A stretch of 64,000 bases of DNA. It comes from Opitutaceae bacterium TAV5. Lineage in GTDB: Bacteria > Verrucomicrobiota > Verrucomicrobiia > Opitutales > Opitutaceae. Position 1 is the first letter of the stretch; every line of letters begins with the position of its first letter. The position numbers were made by a program, and so were the translations under genes. Below the pieces are notes generated by a model. It made no database searches and was not told the origin of the DNA. It saw nothing but the letters and a program-made list of their open reading frames with translations. Shown one piece after another: positions 36,737-45,370 of the stretch. Location: positions 1,054,001 through 1,118,000 of the forward strand of contig CP007053.1 in the NCBI GenBank assembly GCA_000242935.3, written 5' to 3'.

Positions 36737-37594
36737 ATGCCACGCTTCCGCCGCCTTCTCGTGTCCGCACTTCTTCCCGTCATTCTCATCTATACCGGCT
36801 ACTGCCTGATGCTCGCCCTGGTGCGGGACCGGCTGCTCTTCGCCCAGCACAACCGCGCCCGCGCCGCCGGCCACACCGCGCCGGCAGGCTTCGAAACCTG
36901 GTGGCTCGATCTGCCGGACGGCGAAGGCCGCGTCGAGGCGTGGTGGTCCCCCGCGCCCGGCGCCACCCGTGAGAAACCCGCTCCGGCCGTCCTCTATTTT
37001 CATGGCAACGCCCAGCTCATCGACGACAGCACCGGCGCGGCCCGGGTATGGAACGGGCTCGGCGTGTCCACCCTCCTCGTCAGTTACCGCGGCTATGGAC
37101 GCTCCGGCGGCAAGCCGACAGCCGACAACGGCATCACCGATGCCGTCGCCTGGTTCGACCGCCTCGCCGCCCGCCCCGAAGTCGATGCGCGGGCGATCCT
37201 CGCCCACGGTTACTCGCTCGGCGGCGCCTTTGCCGCGCAACTCGCCACCCGTCGCCCCGTCGCCGGGCTCGCCCTGGAAAGCACCTTTGCCAGCATCCCG
37301 CGCATGGCGCATGCCTACGGCGTCTGGATCTATTTCCCGCACGAGCGGCTCGATACCGTGGCCGCCCTGAAAAAACTCCCGTCCGGAGTGCCTGTTCTCG
37401 TCACGCACGGCACGCAGGATCGTGTCGTCCCGTTCTCCGAAAACCGCCCTCTTCTCGACGCCCGCCCCGACACCATCCGGCACACCGGCGATTTCGGCCA
37501 CATGCCCTGGGCGCAGGAAGAATCCGGACACGCCCTGCTGCGCCAGTTGCTCGCGGCCGCCACCGACGGAGCCACACCGGGCTTGACGCCCTGA
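36737..37594 (+). CDS. alpha/beta hydrolase, membrane-anchored
   Basis: 285 residues from ATG 36737. An N-terminal hydrophobic segment (LLVSALLPVILIYTGYCLML) anchors it, followed by an alpha/beta-hydrolase fold: FHGNA oxyanion region, nucleophile S160 in HGYSLGG, Asp in THGTQDR and His in GDFGHMPW complete the triad. It resembles YfhR/BEM46-type hydrolases. Substrate unknown. Confidence 0.85.
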   Translation: MPRFRRLLVSALLPVILIYTGYCLMLALVRDRLLFAQHNRARAAGHTAPAGFETWWLDLPDGEGRVEAWWSPAPGATREKPAPAVLYFHGNAQLIDDSTGAARVWNGLGVSTLLVSYRGYGRSGGKPTADNGITDAVAWFDRLAARPEVDARAILAHGYSLGGAFAAQLATRRPVAGLALESTFASIPRMAHAYGVWIYFPHERLDTVAALKKLPSGVPVLVTHGTQDRVVPFSENRPLLDARPDTIRHTGDFGHMPWAQEESGHALLRQLLAAATDGATPGLTP

Positions 37595-37625
37595 ATAATA
37601 CCGCGAATCCGGCCGCCCTGGTCCC

Positions 37626-37705
37626 GTAGGGGCGCATTCACGTGCGCCCGTTCGCGGAATGGAGCTCCGATGCTCATCAACGGGCGCACGTGAATGCGCC
37701 CCTAC
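37626..37705. repeat. perfect 25-bp inverted repeat between convergent genes
   Basis: The arms at 37626-37650 and 37681-37705 are exact reverse complements (beginning GTAGGGGCGCATTCACG) around a 30-base loop. A diverged relative is at 45265-45331, also between converging genes. It could act as a bidirectional terminator, though there is no U-tract. Confidence 0.85.
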
Positions 37706-37753
37706 GGTCGAATACCGGCATATCAGCCGGCCTCGCCCGCCAGGCTGGCCCGC

Positions 37754-38398
37754 TTACTTCGCGCCGATAGCCGCGGCGGCAGCGACGAAGGCTTTGGCCT
37801 TGGCGGTGATGGCGGCCCAGTTCTTGTCCTTGAGCGCCTGGGCCTGGACCAGCGAACTGCCGGCGGCGGTGGCGAAGGCGCCGGCCTTGATGAAGTCGCC
37901 GAGGTTGTTCTCGTTGACGCCGCCCGTCGGCACCATCTCGACCTGCGGGAGCGGAGCCTTGAGCGACTTGATGTAAGCGGGGCCAAAAAACTCGGCGGGG
38001 AAAATCTTGGCGACGTCGGCGCCGGCCTCCCAGGCATTGACGACTTCCGTCGGCGTGAGGGCGCCGCTGAACACCGGCACGCTGTAACGGCGGCAAAGCG
38101 TGATGACCTCGGGCCGGAGCGCAGGCGTGACGATGAAGCGTGCTCCGGCGAGAATGCCGGCGCGGGCCGTCTCGGCATCGAGCACGGTGCCCAGACCGAA
38201 CAGAAAATCGGGAAGCGCGGCGGTGGCCTTTTCCAGCATGCGGATGGCACCGGGCGTCGTCATGGTGAGCTCGATGCTCGTGAGTCCGCCCTCGGCGAGG
38301 GCCTTGGCGCAGTCGAGGAGGCCGTCGGGATTGTCGGCACGGATGAGCGCGATGACTTTTTCGTTACGGATCTTGGTGAGGATGGCGTCTTTCTTCAT
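37754..38398 (-). CDS. eda: 2-dehydro-3-deoxyphosphogluconate (KDPG) aldolase
   Basis: 214 residues. The class I aldolase landmarks are LTSIELTMTTPGAI (Glu), LGTVLDAE and AKIFPAEFFGP with the Schiff-base Lys before FPAE. It splits KDPG to pyruvate and glyceraldehyde 3-phosphate in the Entner-Doudoroff and uronate pathways, and may also act on 4-hydroxy-2-oxoglutarate. The frame starts at 38419 but ATG 38398 gives the family N-terminus. No kdgK or edd gene is adjacent. Confidence 0.9.
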   Translation of the reverse strand: MKKDAILTKIRNEKVIALIRADNPDGLLDCAKALAEGGLTSIELTMTTPGAIRMLEKATAALPDFLFGLGTVLDAETARAGILAGARFIVTPALRPEVITLCRRYSVPVFSGALTPTEVVNAWEAGADVAKIFPAEFFGPAYIKSLKAPLPQVEMVPTGGVNENNLGDFIKAGAFATAAGSSLVQAQALKDKNWAAITAKAKAFVAAAAAIGAK

Positions 38399-38526
38399 GG
38401 GTAAAACAGACACCGACACTGCCAGCTGCAGGCCCGGGGCGGCAACCCGATAACGACAACACGCGACAAGACAGGCGGTTTTGTGCTAACGCACGCCCGC
38501 GTCACATCGCGCCCTCCGCCTCGCGC

Positions 38527-38883
38527 TCAGTTCGTGTAGGCGATCGTTTCCTTGCCCGGAATAGTCGAGCCGGTGGCGCGGATCTCCGGCTCGTCGCGGT
38601 TGATGACCCGCGGGTAGCTCTCTCCGGCGACCGGCGTGATTTCACCGATCTCCTTGCCGGGTCCGACGAGTTCGTTGAACGTCACCGTGCTCTCGCCGGT
38701 GCGCACGAAGTAACGCTGGGCGGCGTCGTTGAGCAGGCGGAGGTTGTTGACCACCTTCTTTTCCTGCTGGGTGGCATTGATGCGGTTGAAGGCGGGAATC
38801 GCCATCAGGCCGAGAACAACGATGATAAGGATGACAATGAGGGCCTCGACGAGAGTGACACCTTTGGCAGAACGAAATTTCAT
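38527..38883 (-). CDS. prepilin-like protein (type II secretion/pilin family)
   Basis: 118 residues from ATG 38883. After a short basic leader (KFRSAKG) comes VTLVEALIVILIIVVLGLM, a class III/IV-type prepilin helix with Glu at mature position 5. The globular part is small. It would be processed by a prepilin peptidase and assembled in a pseudopilus or pilus. Unlike the four prepilin-like proteins between 44 and 60 kb it has no [10 protein letters not shown] block and no DGHV end, so it is a different class. It diverges from the DUF481 gene. Confidence 0.8.
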   Translation of the reverse strand: MKFRSAKGVTLVEALIVILIIVVLGLMAIPAFNRINATQQEKKVVNNLRLLNDAAQRYFVRTGESTVTFNELVGPGKEIGEITPVAGESYPRVINRDEPEIRATGSTIPGKETIAYTN

Positions 38884-39086
38884 GTTTTGATCTCTGGAAC
38901 TGGCGAAACGCATCCCGAGTCAGATGCGCCACTCCGGCATGCACGATACGGCGGTCACCAGAAAGAAAATTCTCGCGGGATGCAAACTGCAGAGTGGTTT
39001 TGCATGATTCTTGCAGCGTTTGCGGCAATCCGATGGACATATTCACGCTCGCCAGCAGTCCCCCATCGGGAGCAACTTTCAAAATA

Positions 39087-40217
39087 ATGGGATCGCGGAT
39101 CAGGTTTTTTCGAAACATCGCCGGATTTTGTCTGGCGGGGATTGCCATGTCCGCCCGTCTCCTGGCTGCGGGGTCGGACAACAACAATGCCACGACTGCG
39201 ACGCCCGGCCTCGAACCGGTGGTCGAGCTGCACCTGGCCAACGGAGACAAATTGACCGGCCGGATCATCGACCGGCGCGACGGCAAGATTTTCTTCAAAT
39301 CCGATATTTTCGGCACTCTGGAAGTGGCGGAGGCCAAGGCTGCCGTGGTCGAGGTCCCCGAACCTTCGACCGGGAGCACACCGTCCGATGCGATCCGCTC
39401 CCCTTCGGCGCCCGCGTCCGCTCCGGGATCCGTCGCCGCGACTGCGCCGGCGAAGCCCGCGCCCCCGTCGAAATCTGCCGCGGTCGCCGCCGCCGGTGAC
39501 AGCGCCAAAAAGGGCCCGCCGCCCGCCGCCGCACCCGCGAAGGCTCGCTGGAAGGGCAAGGTCGAACTCGGTTACCAGCAGAAAAGCGGAAGCGTGGATT
39601 CGCTCAGTTACCAGGCGCGTTTCGAAGCGCAGAAGGAAGTCGGTCCCGATACGTACCGCGCCACGGCCCGCCTGCTCTACGGCGAGCAGGACGATATAAA
39701 AAACTCCGACCGGATCGAGGCGAGCCTCCGCTGGCGGCACCAGATCAGCGAACGGTTTTTCACCCAGACCGCCACGAGCTATTACCAGGACGCGATCGCC
39801 GACATCGACCACAACTTCGAACAAAACGTCGGCGTCGGCTACAAGCTGATCCAGCGCGACCGCCATGTGCTCAATGTCGGCGGCGGCATCACCGGCCAGT
39901 ACCGCAGCGCGCCCGAAGTCGAGGGCGGCATCGCCGCGCTGACCGAATTTTTCGAAGATTATACCCTCAAGATCAACGGACACCTGACGTTCCTGCAGGA
40001 TTTCAACGTGCAGTACTGGCCGGACCAGCACTCCACCAGCGCGGCCACCAACGCGGACGAAAGCCTCAAGGTGAGATTCAATGCAGCGCTGCAGAGCAAG
40101 CTGACGGAAAAACTCTCGTTCAACATCCGTTTCGAATACGAATACGACAACGCGATCGCCGATCCCGACGCGCGCAAGACGCAGCGGATCATCAGTTCGC
40201 TCGGCTACGCCTTCTGA
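39087..40217 (+). CDS. DUF481-type outer-membrane protein
   Basis: 376 residues from ATG 39087. A signal peptide (FFRNIAGFCLAGIAMSARLLAAG) leads to a small domain (LHLANGDKLTGRIIDRRDGKIFFKS, residues 50-80) of the kind often found with DUF481, then an Ala/Pro linker and a beta-barrel-like C-terminal part ending in GYAF. An aromatic C-terminus fits insertion by the BAM machinery. Function unknown. Confidence 0.75.
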   Translation: MGSRIRFFRNIAGFCLAGIAMSARLLAAGSDNNNATTATPGLEPVVELHLANGDKLTGRIIDRRDGKIFFKSDIFGTLEVAEAKAAVVEVPEPSTGSTPSDAIRSPSAPASAPGSVAATAPAKPAPPSKSAAVAAAGDSAKKGPPPAAAPAKARWKGKVELGYQQKSGSVDSLSYQARFEAQKEVGPDTYRATARLLYGEQDDIKNSDRIEASLRWRHQISERFFTQTATSYYQDAIADIDHNFEQNVGVGYKLIQRDRHVLNVGGGITGQYRSAPEVEGGIAALTEFFEDYTLKINGHLTFLQDFNVQYWPDQHSTSAATNADESLKVRFNAALQSKLTEKLSFNIRFEYEYDNAIADPDARKTQRIISSLGYAF

Positions 40218-40289
40218 AGACCTGTTCACGGCTCCCGCGCGCAGCTTTGGCTTTTCGCAGCGCCGGATTCCGCCCAAAGTTGCTCCTCC

Positions 40290-41060
40290 ATGCTCACCAG
40301 AACCCAGGTCCAGCATTTGCGCCGGTTGCAGGAAAAAAAGCACCGCGAGGCCGAAGGCGTGTTTGTGGTCGAGGGGCCCAAGGTCGTCGGTGAACTGCTG
40401 GCGGCGGGATATCCGTTATCCGGCCTCTACCTGACGGAGGCGGGACGCGCGACGCTGACGGCCGCCGGGCGGCCGACCCACGACGCCCGCCTCGTCAGCG
40501 AGGACGAGATGGCGCGGATCAGCCATTATCCGACGCCGTCCGGCGTGCTGGCGATCGGCGCAATCCGCCGGCAGCCGCTGCCGCCCGCGGCGCTTGCAAG
40601 CGGGTTCACGCTCGCGCTCGACGGCATCCAGGATCCGGGCAATGTCGGCACGCTGTTGCGGATCGCCGACTGGTTCGCGTTCGACCGCGTGGTGCTCTCG
40701 CCCGACTGCGCCGACCTGTTTTCCCAAAAAACAATCAACGCCAGTATGGGCTCCTTCGCGCGGATGGCGGCTCACGTCGCTCCGCTGGCCGGCGGGTCCG
40801 GCGCGCTCGCCTCCGCCATCGCGGCGGGGGTGCCGGTGCTCGGTTGCGACCTCGGTGGCGACGATGTCCACATGCTGGCCCCGCCGGCCGGCGGCGGCTG
40901 GCGTGATGTCGTGGTGGTGATCGGCAGCGAAGGCCGGGGATTATCGCCGGCGGTGCGGGCGGCGGTCACGCGTTTCGTGACCATCCCGAAATACGGCCAC
41001 GCCGAATCGCTCAATGCCGCCGTGGCCGCCGGCATCGTCTGCGCGGCGCTGCGACGCTGA
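40290..41060 (+). CDS. TrmH/SpoU-family RNA 2'-O-methyltransferase
   Basis: 256 residues. The N-terminal substrate-binding part has FVVEGPKVVGELL. The SPOUT domain shows motif 1 (LDGIQDPGNVGTLLR), motif 2 (VIGSEGRGLS) and motif 3 (ESLNAAVAAGI). It uses S-adenosylmethionine to methylate a ribose in tRNA or rRNA; the target is not determined. Motif 3 reads IPKYGHAESLNAA rather than the common IPMxGxxESLNVS. Confidence 0.88.
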   Translation: MLTRTQVQHLRRLQEKKHREAEGVFVVEGPKVVGELLAAGYPLSGLYLTEAGRATLTAAGRPTHDARLVSEDEMARISHYPTPSGVLAIGAIRRQPLPPAALASGFTLALDGIQDPGNVGTLLRIADWFAFDRVVLSPDCADLFSQKTINASMGSFARMAAHVAPLAGGSGALASAIAAGVPVLGCDLGGDDVHMLAPPAGGGWRDVVVVIGSEGRGLSPAVRAAVTRFVTIPKYGHAESLNAAVAAGIVCAALRR

Positions 41061-41103
41061 GGCAGGGCGCGGACGCGGCGTCATCGGCGGCCTGTCTTTT
41101 TTT
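41061..41103 (+). terminator. possible rho-independent terminator after the methyltransferase gene
   Basis: GGCAGGGCGCGGA pairs imperfectly with GGCGGCCTGTC, followed by seven T (41097-41103). The stem has mismatches, so the call is moderate. Confidence 0.45.
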
Positions 41104-41240
41104 CCCGGATACGTGTTCCGGCGCGGGTGGCTTTGCCCTGGATGGCACAGCGAGATCGGGGCGAGGCAGGATCTTGCGGGATCATGGCTCGAATCCGCCA
41201 TGTCCGATGGCTGGATCAAGCTCGTATCCGATGACTCATC

Positions 41241-41366
41241 ATACCAAAGTCCCAAAGCCTTCGGATTTTTACACAAGGCCGCAAAGAGCGCAAAGGATTG
41301 CCAATTACCTTCCTCGCGTCCTTTGCGGCCTTTGTGTAAAATCAAAAACATTCGGGACGCTGGTAT
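41241..41366. repeat. 126-bp ATACCA element
   Basis: Ends ATACCAAAGTCCC and GGGACGCTGGTAT are imperfect inverted repeats around ACACAAGGCCG...GCGGCCTTTGTGTAAAATC. It closely matches 36514-36640. The rest of the gap 41104-41600 shows no gene. Confidence 0.85.
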
Positions 41367-41600
41367 CAGGCCCCTTTTTGCACTACCCGGGATCTATTCG
41401 GGTTGCAGCGTTTCGGGGACCGGGAACGGGGGATCAGCGGGTCAATGCTTCCCCCGGTGCATTTGTGCCCTGAAAATGCGATCGTACCTCCCGCCGGATC
41501 CCGACGGCGTGAAGCTCGCGTATTCAGTGCCGGCTATATGTGTCGATAAGAACCTTCAACCATCCACCTTACAACAGACAAATGGCAACAAGAACTACCG

Positions 41601-42344
41601 ATGCTATCACCTTCTTCCTCGAAAAAAATCGTCGTGGTTGATGATCACATCTCCATCAGAGAGCTCGTTGTAAAATTTCTCATCTCTCCTGAAAATCAGT
41701 CCGTGGTGGTGGCTCAGCCCTGCGATCATTCTTCCGCTCTGGAAGAGGTACGCAGGCATCAGCCTCATCTTGTCATAGTGGAAGTCATCGTTGCGGCTGG
41801 TTCGGGCATCGGCCTGCTTCGTCAGATTCGCCATGTCAGCCCGGGCACGCGCATGCTTGTCTTTTCCGGAGATTGTTCGCCTGACACCATCCGGCTGGCG
41901 CTGGAAGCGGGCGCGCACGGCTATGTCAGCAAGGCCGCGCCTCTGGCCGAGTTTCAGCAAGCGGTGAGAGTACTCGACAAAGGACAGGTTTATTTCAGTT
42001 CCAGGGTCAATGAGGTGATCCTCGCTATCATGCACAACAAGGGAGCGCCCGACCAGACACCGGCGGCCCCGCTCAGCCAGCGGGAACTAGGCGTTCTCCG
42101 CCTCATGGCCACCGGCCTGAGCACCAAGGAAATCGCCGCAACCCTCGGCCTCAGTCCGTTCACGGTGGCCAACCATCGCGCCAGGATCATGAACAAGACC
42201 GGATTGCACCGGGCGACACAGCTCTCCCGCTATGCGGTACAGATTGGCCTGGTTCCGACCCCGACCATTGCCTCGGCGCATCCATTTCCTCTACCGGACA
42301 GCCGCTTGCCCTGTCTGTCGGGCGCCTCTGTACGTATGACCTGA
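41601..42344 (+). CDS. LuxR-type response regulator with Glu at the phosphorylation site
   Basis: 247 residues. The receiver domain has VVVDDH (11-16), the Lys in VSKAAP and the usual helices, but the segment that normally reads LLDLxLP is IVEVIVA with Glu61 at the phospho-acceptor position. The C-terminal HTH is normal: LSQRELGVLRLMATGLSTKEIA and SPFTVANHRARI. It belongs to the NarL/FixJ family. The Asp-to-Glu change may mimic phosphorylation or make it independent of a kinase. No sensor kinase is adjacent. Confidence 0.88.
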   Translation: MLSPSSSKKIVVVDDHISIRELVVKFLISPENQSVVVAQPCDHSSALEEVRRHQPHLVIVEVIVAAGSGIGLLRQIRHVSPGTRMLVFSGDCSPDTIRLALEAGAHGYVSKAAPLAEFQQAVRVLDKGQVYFSSRVNEVILAIMHNKGAPDQTPAAPLSQRELGVLRLMATGLSTKEIAATLGLSPFTVANHRARIMNKTGLHRATQLSRYAVQIGLVPTPTIASAHPFPLPDSRLPCLSGASVRMT

Positions 42345-42454
42345 ATACACTATTGCCGACGGGCGCAAACGCATCGTCCGCCTGCAAGGCGGCGGAGCCC
42401 TTTTGGCACTACCGGAGGCCATTCTGCCTGTTTTTTGTGGCCGATCTTTCCCGA

Positions 42455-42500
42455 AATAATCATGTATATTAATTACAATAAATATATTACATAAGTATAG
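42455..42500 (+). promoter_or_regulatory. A+T-rich promoter-like stretch upstream of the ABC exporter
   Basis: In an otherwise G+C-rich region this segment is nearly all A and T and contains TATATTAATTAC and TATATTACATAAGTATAG. It lies 100-150 bases before the ATG at 42604. The exact -35 and -10 boxes were not fixed. Confidence 0.4.
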
Positions 42501-42603
42501 TGTTGCTCTTAACGATGACTGCGATTCTGTTTTCTGTCCTTTTCGCTCGCACGATCCCCCATCCTCGCAAAGCTCGCCGGCCACTTCGCATCCTCGCATC
42601 CGC

Positions 42604-44412
42604 ATGCACTCTTCACCGTTTCGACGGTTCATCGGCATGGTTCGTCCGCACCTGCCGAAACTCTCCCTGGGCATCCTGCTCATCCTCCTCGCCACGGCGC
42701 TCACCCTGCCGGGCCCGTGGATCGTGAAACTCGTCATCGACGACGCCCTTCCGGCTCACGACCTGCACAAGCTCGGGCTGCTGCTCGGCATCTTTACGGC
42801 GATCTTTATTGCCCGCGGCTTCGTCACCTTCCTGCGCACGCGCCTCCTGCAGTTCACCGCCATGCGCATCGTGTGCGATATCCGGATCGCGCTCTTCGCC
42901 CACATGCAGTCGCTCTCGCTGCGCTATTTCGACGCGCACCAGACGGCGAAAATCACCTCCCGCATCTCGCAGGACACCAACGAATTTTACCAGCTCACCA
43001 ACGGCTTTCTCATCAACCTCATCGCCGACACCGTCACCGTCTTCAGCGTGCTCGGGTTTCTCTACTGGGTGGAGTGGCGGCTGGCGCTGTGCGTGACGCT
43101 CGTCCTGCCGTTTTTTGTCTTCAACTACCTGCACAACCGCCGCCGCATGCGCGAGGAAAGCCGCACCCACCGCGACAACTGGGACCGCGTCATCGGTTTC
43201 CTCCAGGAGCGCGTCGCCGCCGCCCGCGTCGTCAAGTCCTTCACCCGCGAAGCCGCCGAAACCACGCGCTTCGCCGGCGGCATCAACCAGGATTATTTCA
43301 ACTTCTCGCGCATCGTCATGCGCAATACCCGGCTCGCCATCGTGGCCGATCTGCTCGGCTCGTTCGGCGCGCTCATCGTGCTCGGTTACGGCGGCTGGAT
43401 GGTTATCAAGGGCCAGATGCAGGTCGGCACGCTGGTCGCCTTCAACGGCTACATCGCCTTCGTGTTTCCGCCCATCGTCCGTTTTGTCGATCTCGCGGCG
43501 GTGCTCCAGCGTGCCAGCACGTCGATGGAAAACATCTTTGCGCTCCTCGACACCAAACCCGAGGTGAAGGACGAACCCGGCGCGGCCGAACTGCCGCCGG
43601 CGCGCGGCGAGGTCGAGTTTCGCAGCGTCTGCTTCGACTACGAACCGGCGACGCCGCCTTCCAGTCCGGGCGTGGCCGCCTCGCCGGCCAATCGCCCCGG
43701 CAACCCCGTGCTCGGCGTGCGCCGCCCGCGCACGCTGACGGACGTAAGTTTCAAGGTGCCGGCAGGCCGCATGGTCGCCATCGTCGGCCCGAGCGGTTCG
43801 GGCAAGAGCACACTCATCAATCTGCTCGCGCGCTTTTACGACGTGGCGTCCGGCGAGGTGCTGGTGGACGGCTACGACGTGCGCCGCGTCACGGTCGAGT
43901 CGCTCCGCCGCCAGATCGGCATCGTGCTCCAGGAAAACGTCCTCTTTTCCGGCACGGTCGAGGACAACATCAAGTACGGCCGCCCCGACGCCACCCGGGA
44001 GGAGATTCTCGCCGCCGCCACCGCCGCCAACGCGCACGAGTTCATCCTGACGATGCCCGACGGCTACTCGACGGTGATCGGCGAACGCGGCGCCAAGCTC
44101 TCCGGCGGACAGCGCCAGCGGATCGCCATCGCCCGCGCGATCCTGAAGGACCCGCGCATCCTGATTTTCGACGAGGCCACGAGCGCGCTCGACACGGTAT
44201 CGGAGCGCCTGATACAGCAGGCGATGGAGCGATTGATGGAGAACCGCACCAGCTTCGTGATCGCGCACCGCCTGTCCACGATCCAGAAGGCCGACATGAT
44301 CCTCGTCATGGAAGGCGGCCGGCTCGTCGAGGCGGGGCGGCACGAGGACCTCGTCGATGCCGGCGGTCTCTACTCGCGCCTGCACGCCTTGCAGTTCCGC
44401 GATCCGGTGTGA
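42604..44412 (+). CDS. ABC exporter, fused permease-ATPase (MsbA-like)
   Basis: 602 residues. Six hydrophobic segments span about 20-300, followed by an ATPase with Walker A GPSGSGKST at 395, signature LSGGQRQRIAIARAI at 499 and the Walker B block ILIFDEATSALD. This is the homodimeric exporter layout (MsbA/lipid A, peptides or polysaccharides). An insertion of about 20 residues, rich in Pro, Ser and Ala, lies before the ATPase core (EPATPPSSPGVAASPANRPG). Substrate unknown; position does not decide it. Confidence 0.88.
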   Translation: MHSSPFRRFIGMVRPHLPKLSLGILLILLATALTLPGPWIVKLVIDDALPAHDLHKLGLLLGIFTAIFIARGFVTFLRTRLLQFTAMRIVCDIRIALFAHMQSLSLRYFDAHQTAKITSRISQDTNEFYQLTNGFLINLIADTVTVFSVLGFLYWVEWRLALCVTLVLPFFVFNYLHNRRRMREESRTHRDNWDRVIGFLQERVAAARVVKSFTREAAETTRFAGGINQDYFNFSRIVMRNTRLAIVADLLGSFGALIVLGYGGWMVIKGQMQVGTLVAFNGYIAFVFPPIVRFVDLAAVLQRASTSMENIFALLDTKPEVKDEPGAAELPPARGEVEFRSVCFDYEPATPPSSPGVAASPANRPGNPVLGVRRPRTLTDVSFKVPAGRMVAIVGPSGSGKSTLINLLARFYDVASGEVLVDGYDVRRVTVESLRRQIGIVLQENVLFSGTVEDNIKYGRPDATREEILAAATAANAHEFILTMPDGYSTVIGERGAKLSGGQRQRIAIARAILKDPRILIFDEATSALDTVSERLIQQAMERLMENRTSFVIAHRLSTIQKADMILVMEGGRLVEAGRHEDLVDAGGLYSRLHALQFRDPV

Positions 44413-44496
44413 GGAGCGGCGACGGGATTCTTTATTTCTACAGGTAGAAATCCGGCGGGTTTGCCAACGGGATTTTTGCGTGGACCCTGTTGCCTC

Positions 44497-45252
44497 ATGC
44501 ACCCCGTATCCCGATTCGCCACACTTGGAAAAATCCCCGATCATCCGCCGGCGCCCGGGCGGCCCTTCCGGGCGTTCACCCTGATCGAGCTGCTCACCGT
44601 CATCGCCATCATCGGCATCCTCGCGGCGATCATCATTCCGACTGTCGGCAAGGTGCGCTCCACGGCGCGCGCCGTCCAGTGCGTGTCCAACCTGCGCCAG
44701 ATTCACGGGGCGATCCAGCTCTATGCCTCGGAGCACCGGGAACGGTTTCCGGGACCGCTTTGGGGCGGACAGGAACCTTACTACAACCCGGCCCCCGGGA
44801 CTACGCCCGGGTTGCTTGCGAAGCTGCTGGCCGACTATCTGCCGACCACGGAGATCAGCGCCACCCGGCGTACGAACGAAATGTTCATGTGCCCGGGATG
44901 GGTCGCCGCCGGCGGACCTGATCGCGCGGAAAAAAAGACGTTTGTCGTCAACATCCGCCCGTGGGGCGCCAGTCACGGGGCATGGGATTTTTGTCCGTTC
45001 GGCGACATCAACTTCACCCAGGGTCAGCCAAGATGGCAGCAGCGCACCCTCGCCGAAATGACGGCGTATCCGCTTTCCCGTACATGGATGATGGTGGATG
45101 TGGACAAGGAATTTCTGGACGGCACCGGCAATACCGCCAGTTGGGGCTCCGGCATCCTGCCGGCACCGGCGCACGGCAGCGCGCGCAATGTCCTGTTTTA
45201 CGACGGCCACGTGGAGCGCGTGCCGGCGGCAAAGTTCGTGCCTTCGCTCTGA
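44497..45252 (+). CDS. prepilin-like protein with H-x9-DG end (DUF1559-like), copy A
   Basis: 251 residues from ATG 44497. After a leader of about 25 residues comes [18 protein letters not shown], the prepilin cleavage and membrane helix with Glu at +5. The C-terminus HGSARNVLFYDGHVERV has an exact H-x9-DG spacing, typical of DUF1559-like proteins of planctomycetes and verrucomicrobia. It has no LacI gene beside it, unlike the three other copies. Expected to be processed, exported and held at the cell surface or in the periplasm. Confidence 0.85.
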   Translation: MHPVSRFATLGKIPDHPPAPGRPFRAFTLIELLTVIAIIGILAAIIIPTVGKVRSTARAVQCVSNLRQIHGAIQLYASEHRERFPGPLWGGQEPYYNPAPGTTPGLLAKLLADYLPTTEISATRRTNEMFMCPGWVAAGGPDRAEKKTFVVNIRPWGASHGAWDFCPFGDINFTQGQPRWQQRTLAEMTAYPLSRTWMMVDVDKEFLDGTGNTASWGSGILPAPAHGSARNVLFYDGHVERVPAAKFVPSL

Positions 45253-45264
45253 CGGCGATTGCCG

Positions 45265-45331
45265 GTGTAGCCCGTGAAGGGCGGTTGATGCACCCTCCTG
45301 CAAACGGGCGCACGTGAAGGGCGCCCTACAC
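45265..45331. repeat. GTGTAGCCC...CCCTACAC inverted repeat
   Basis: Arms GTGTAGCCCGTGAAGGGCG and its near-complement CACGTGAAGGGCGCCCTACAC relate to the perfect repeat at 37626-37705. It is followed by a GCGGGCGAGACGCCCGC unit (45335-45358). Both lie between converging genes. Confidence 0.7.
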
Positions 45332-45370
45332 CGGAAGCGGGCGAGACGCCCGCGCCACTGGCGGGCTCCG

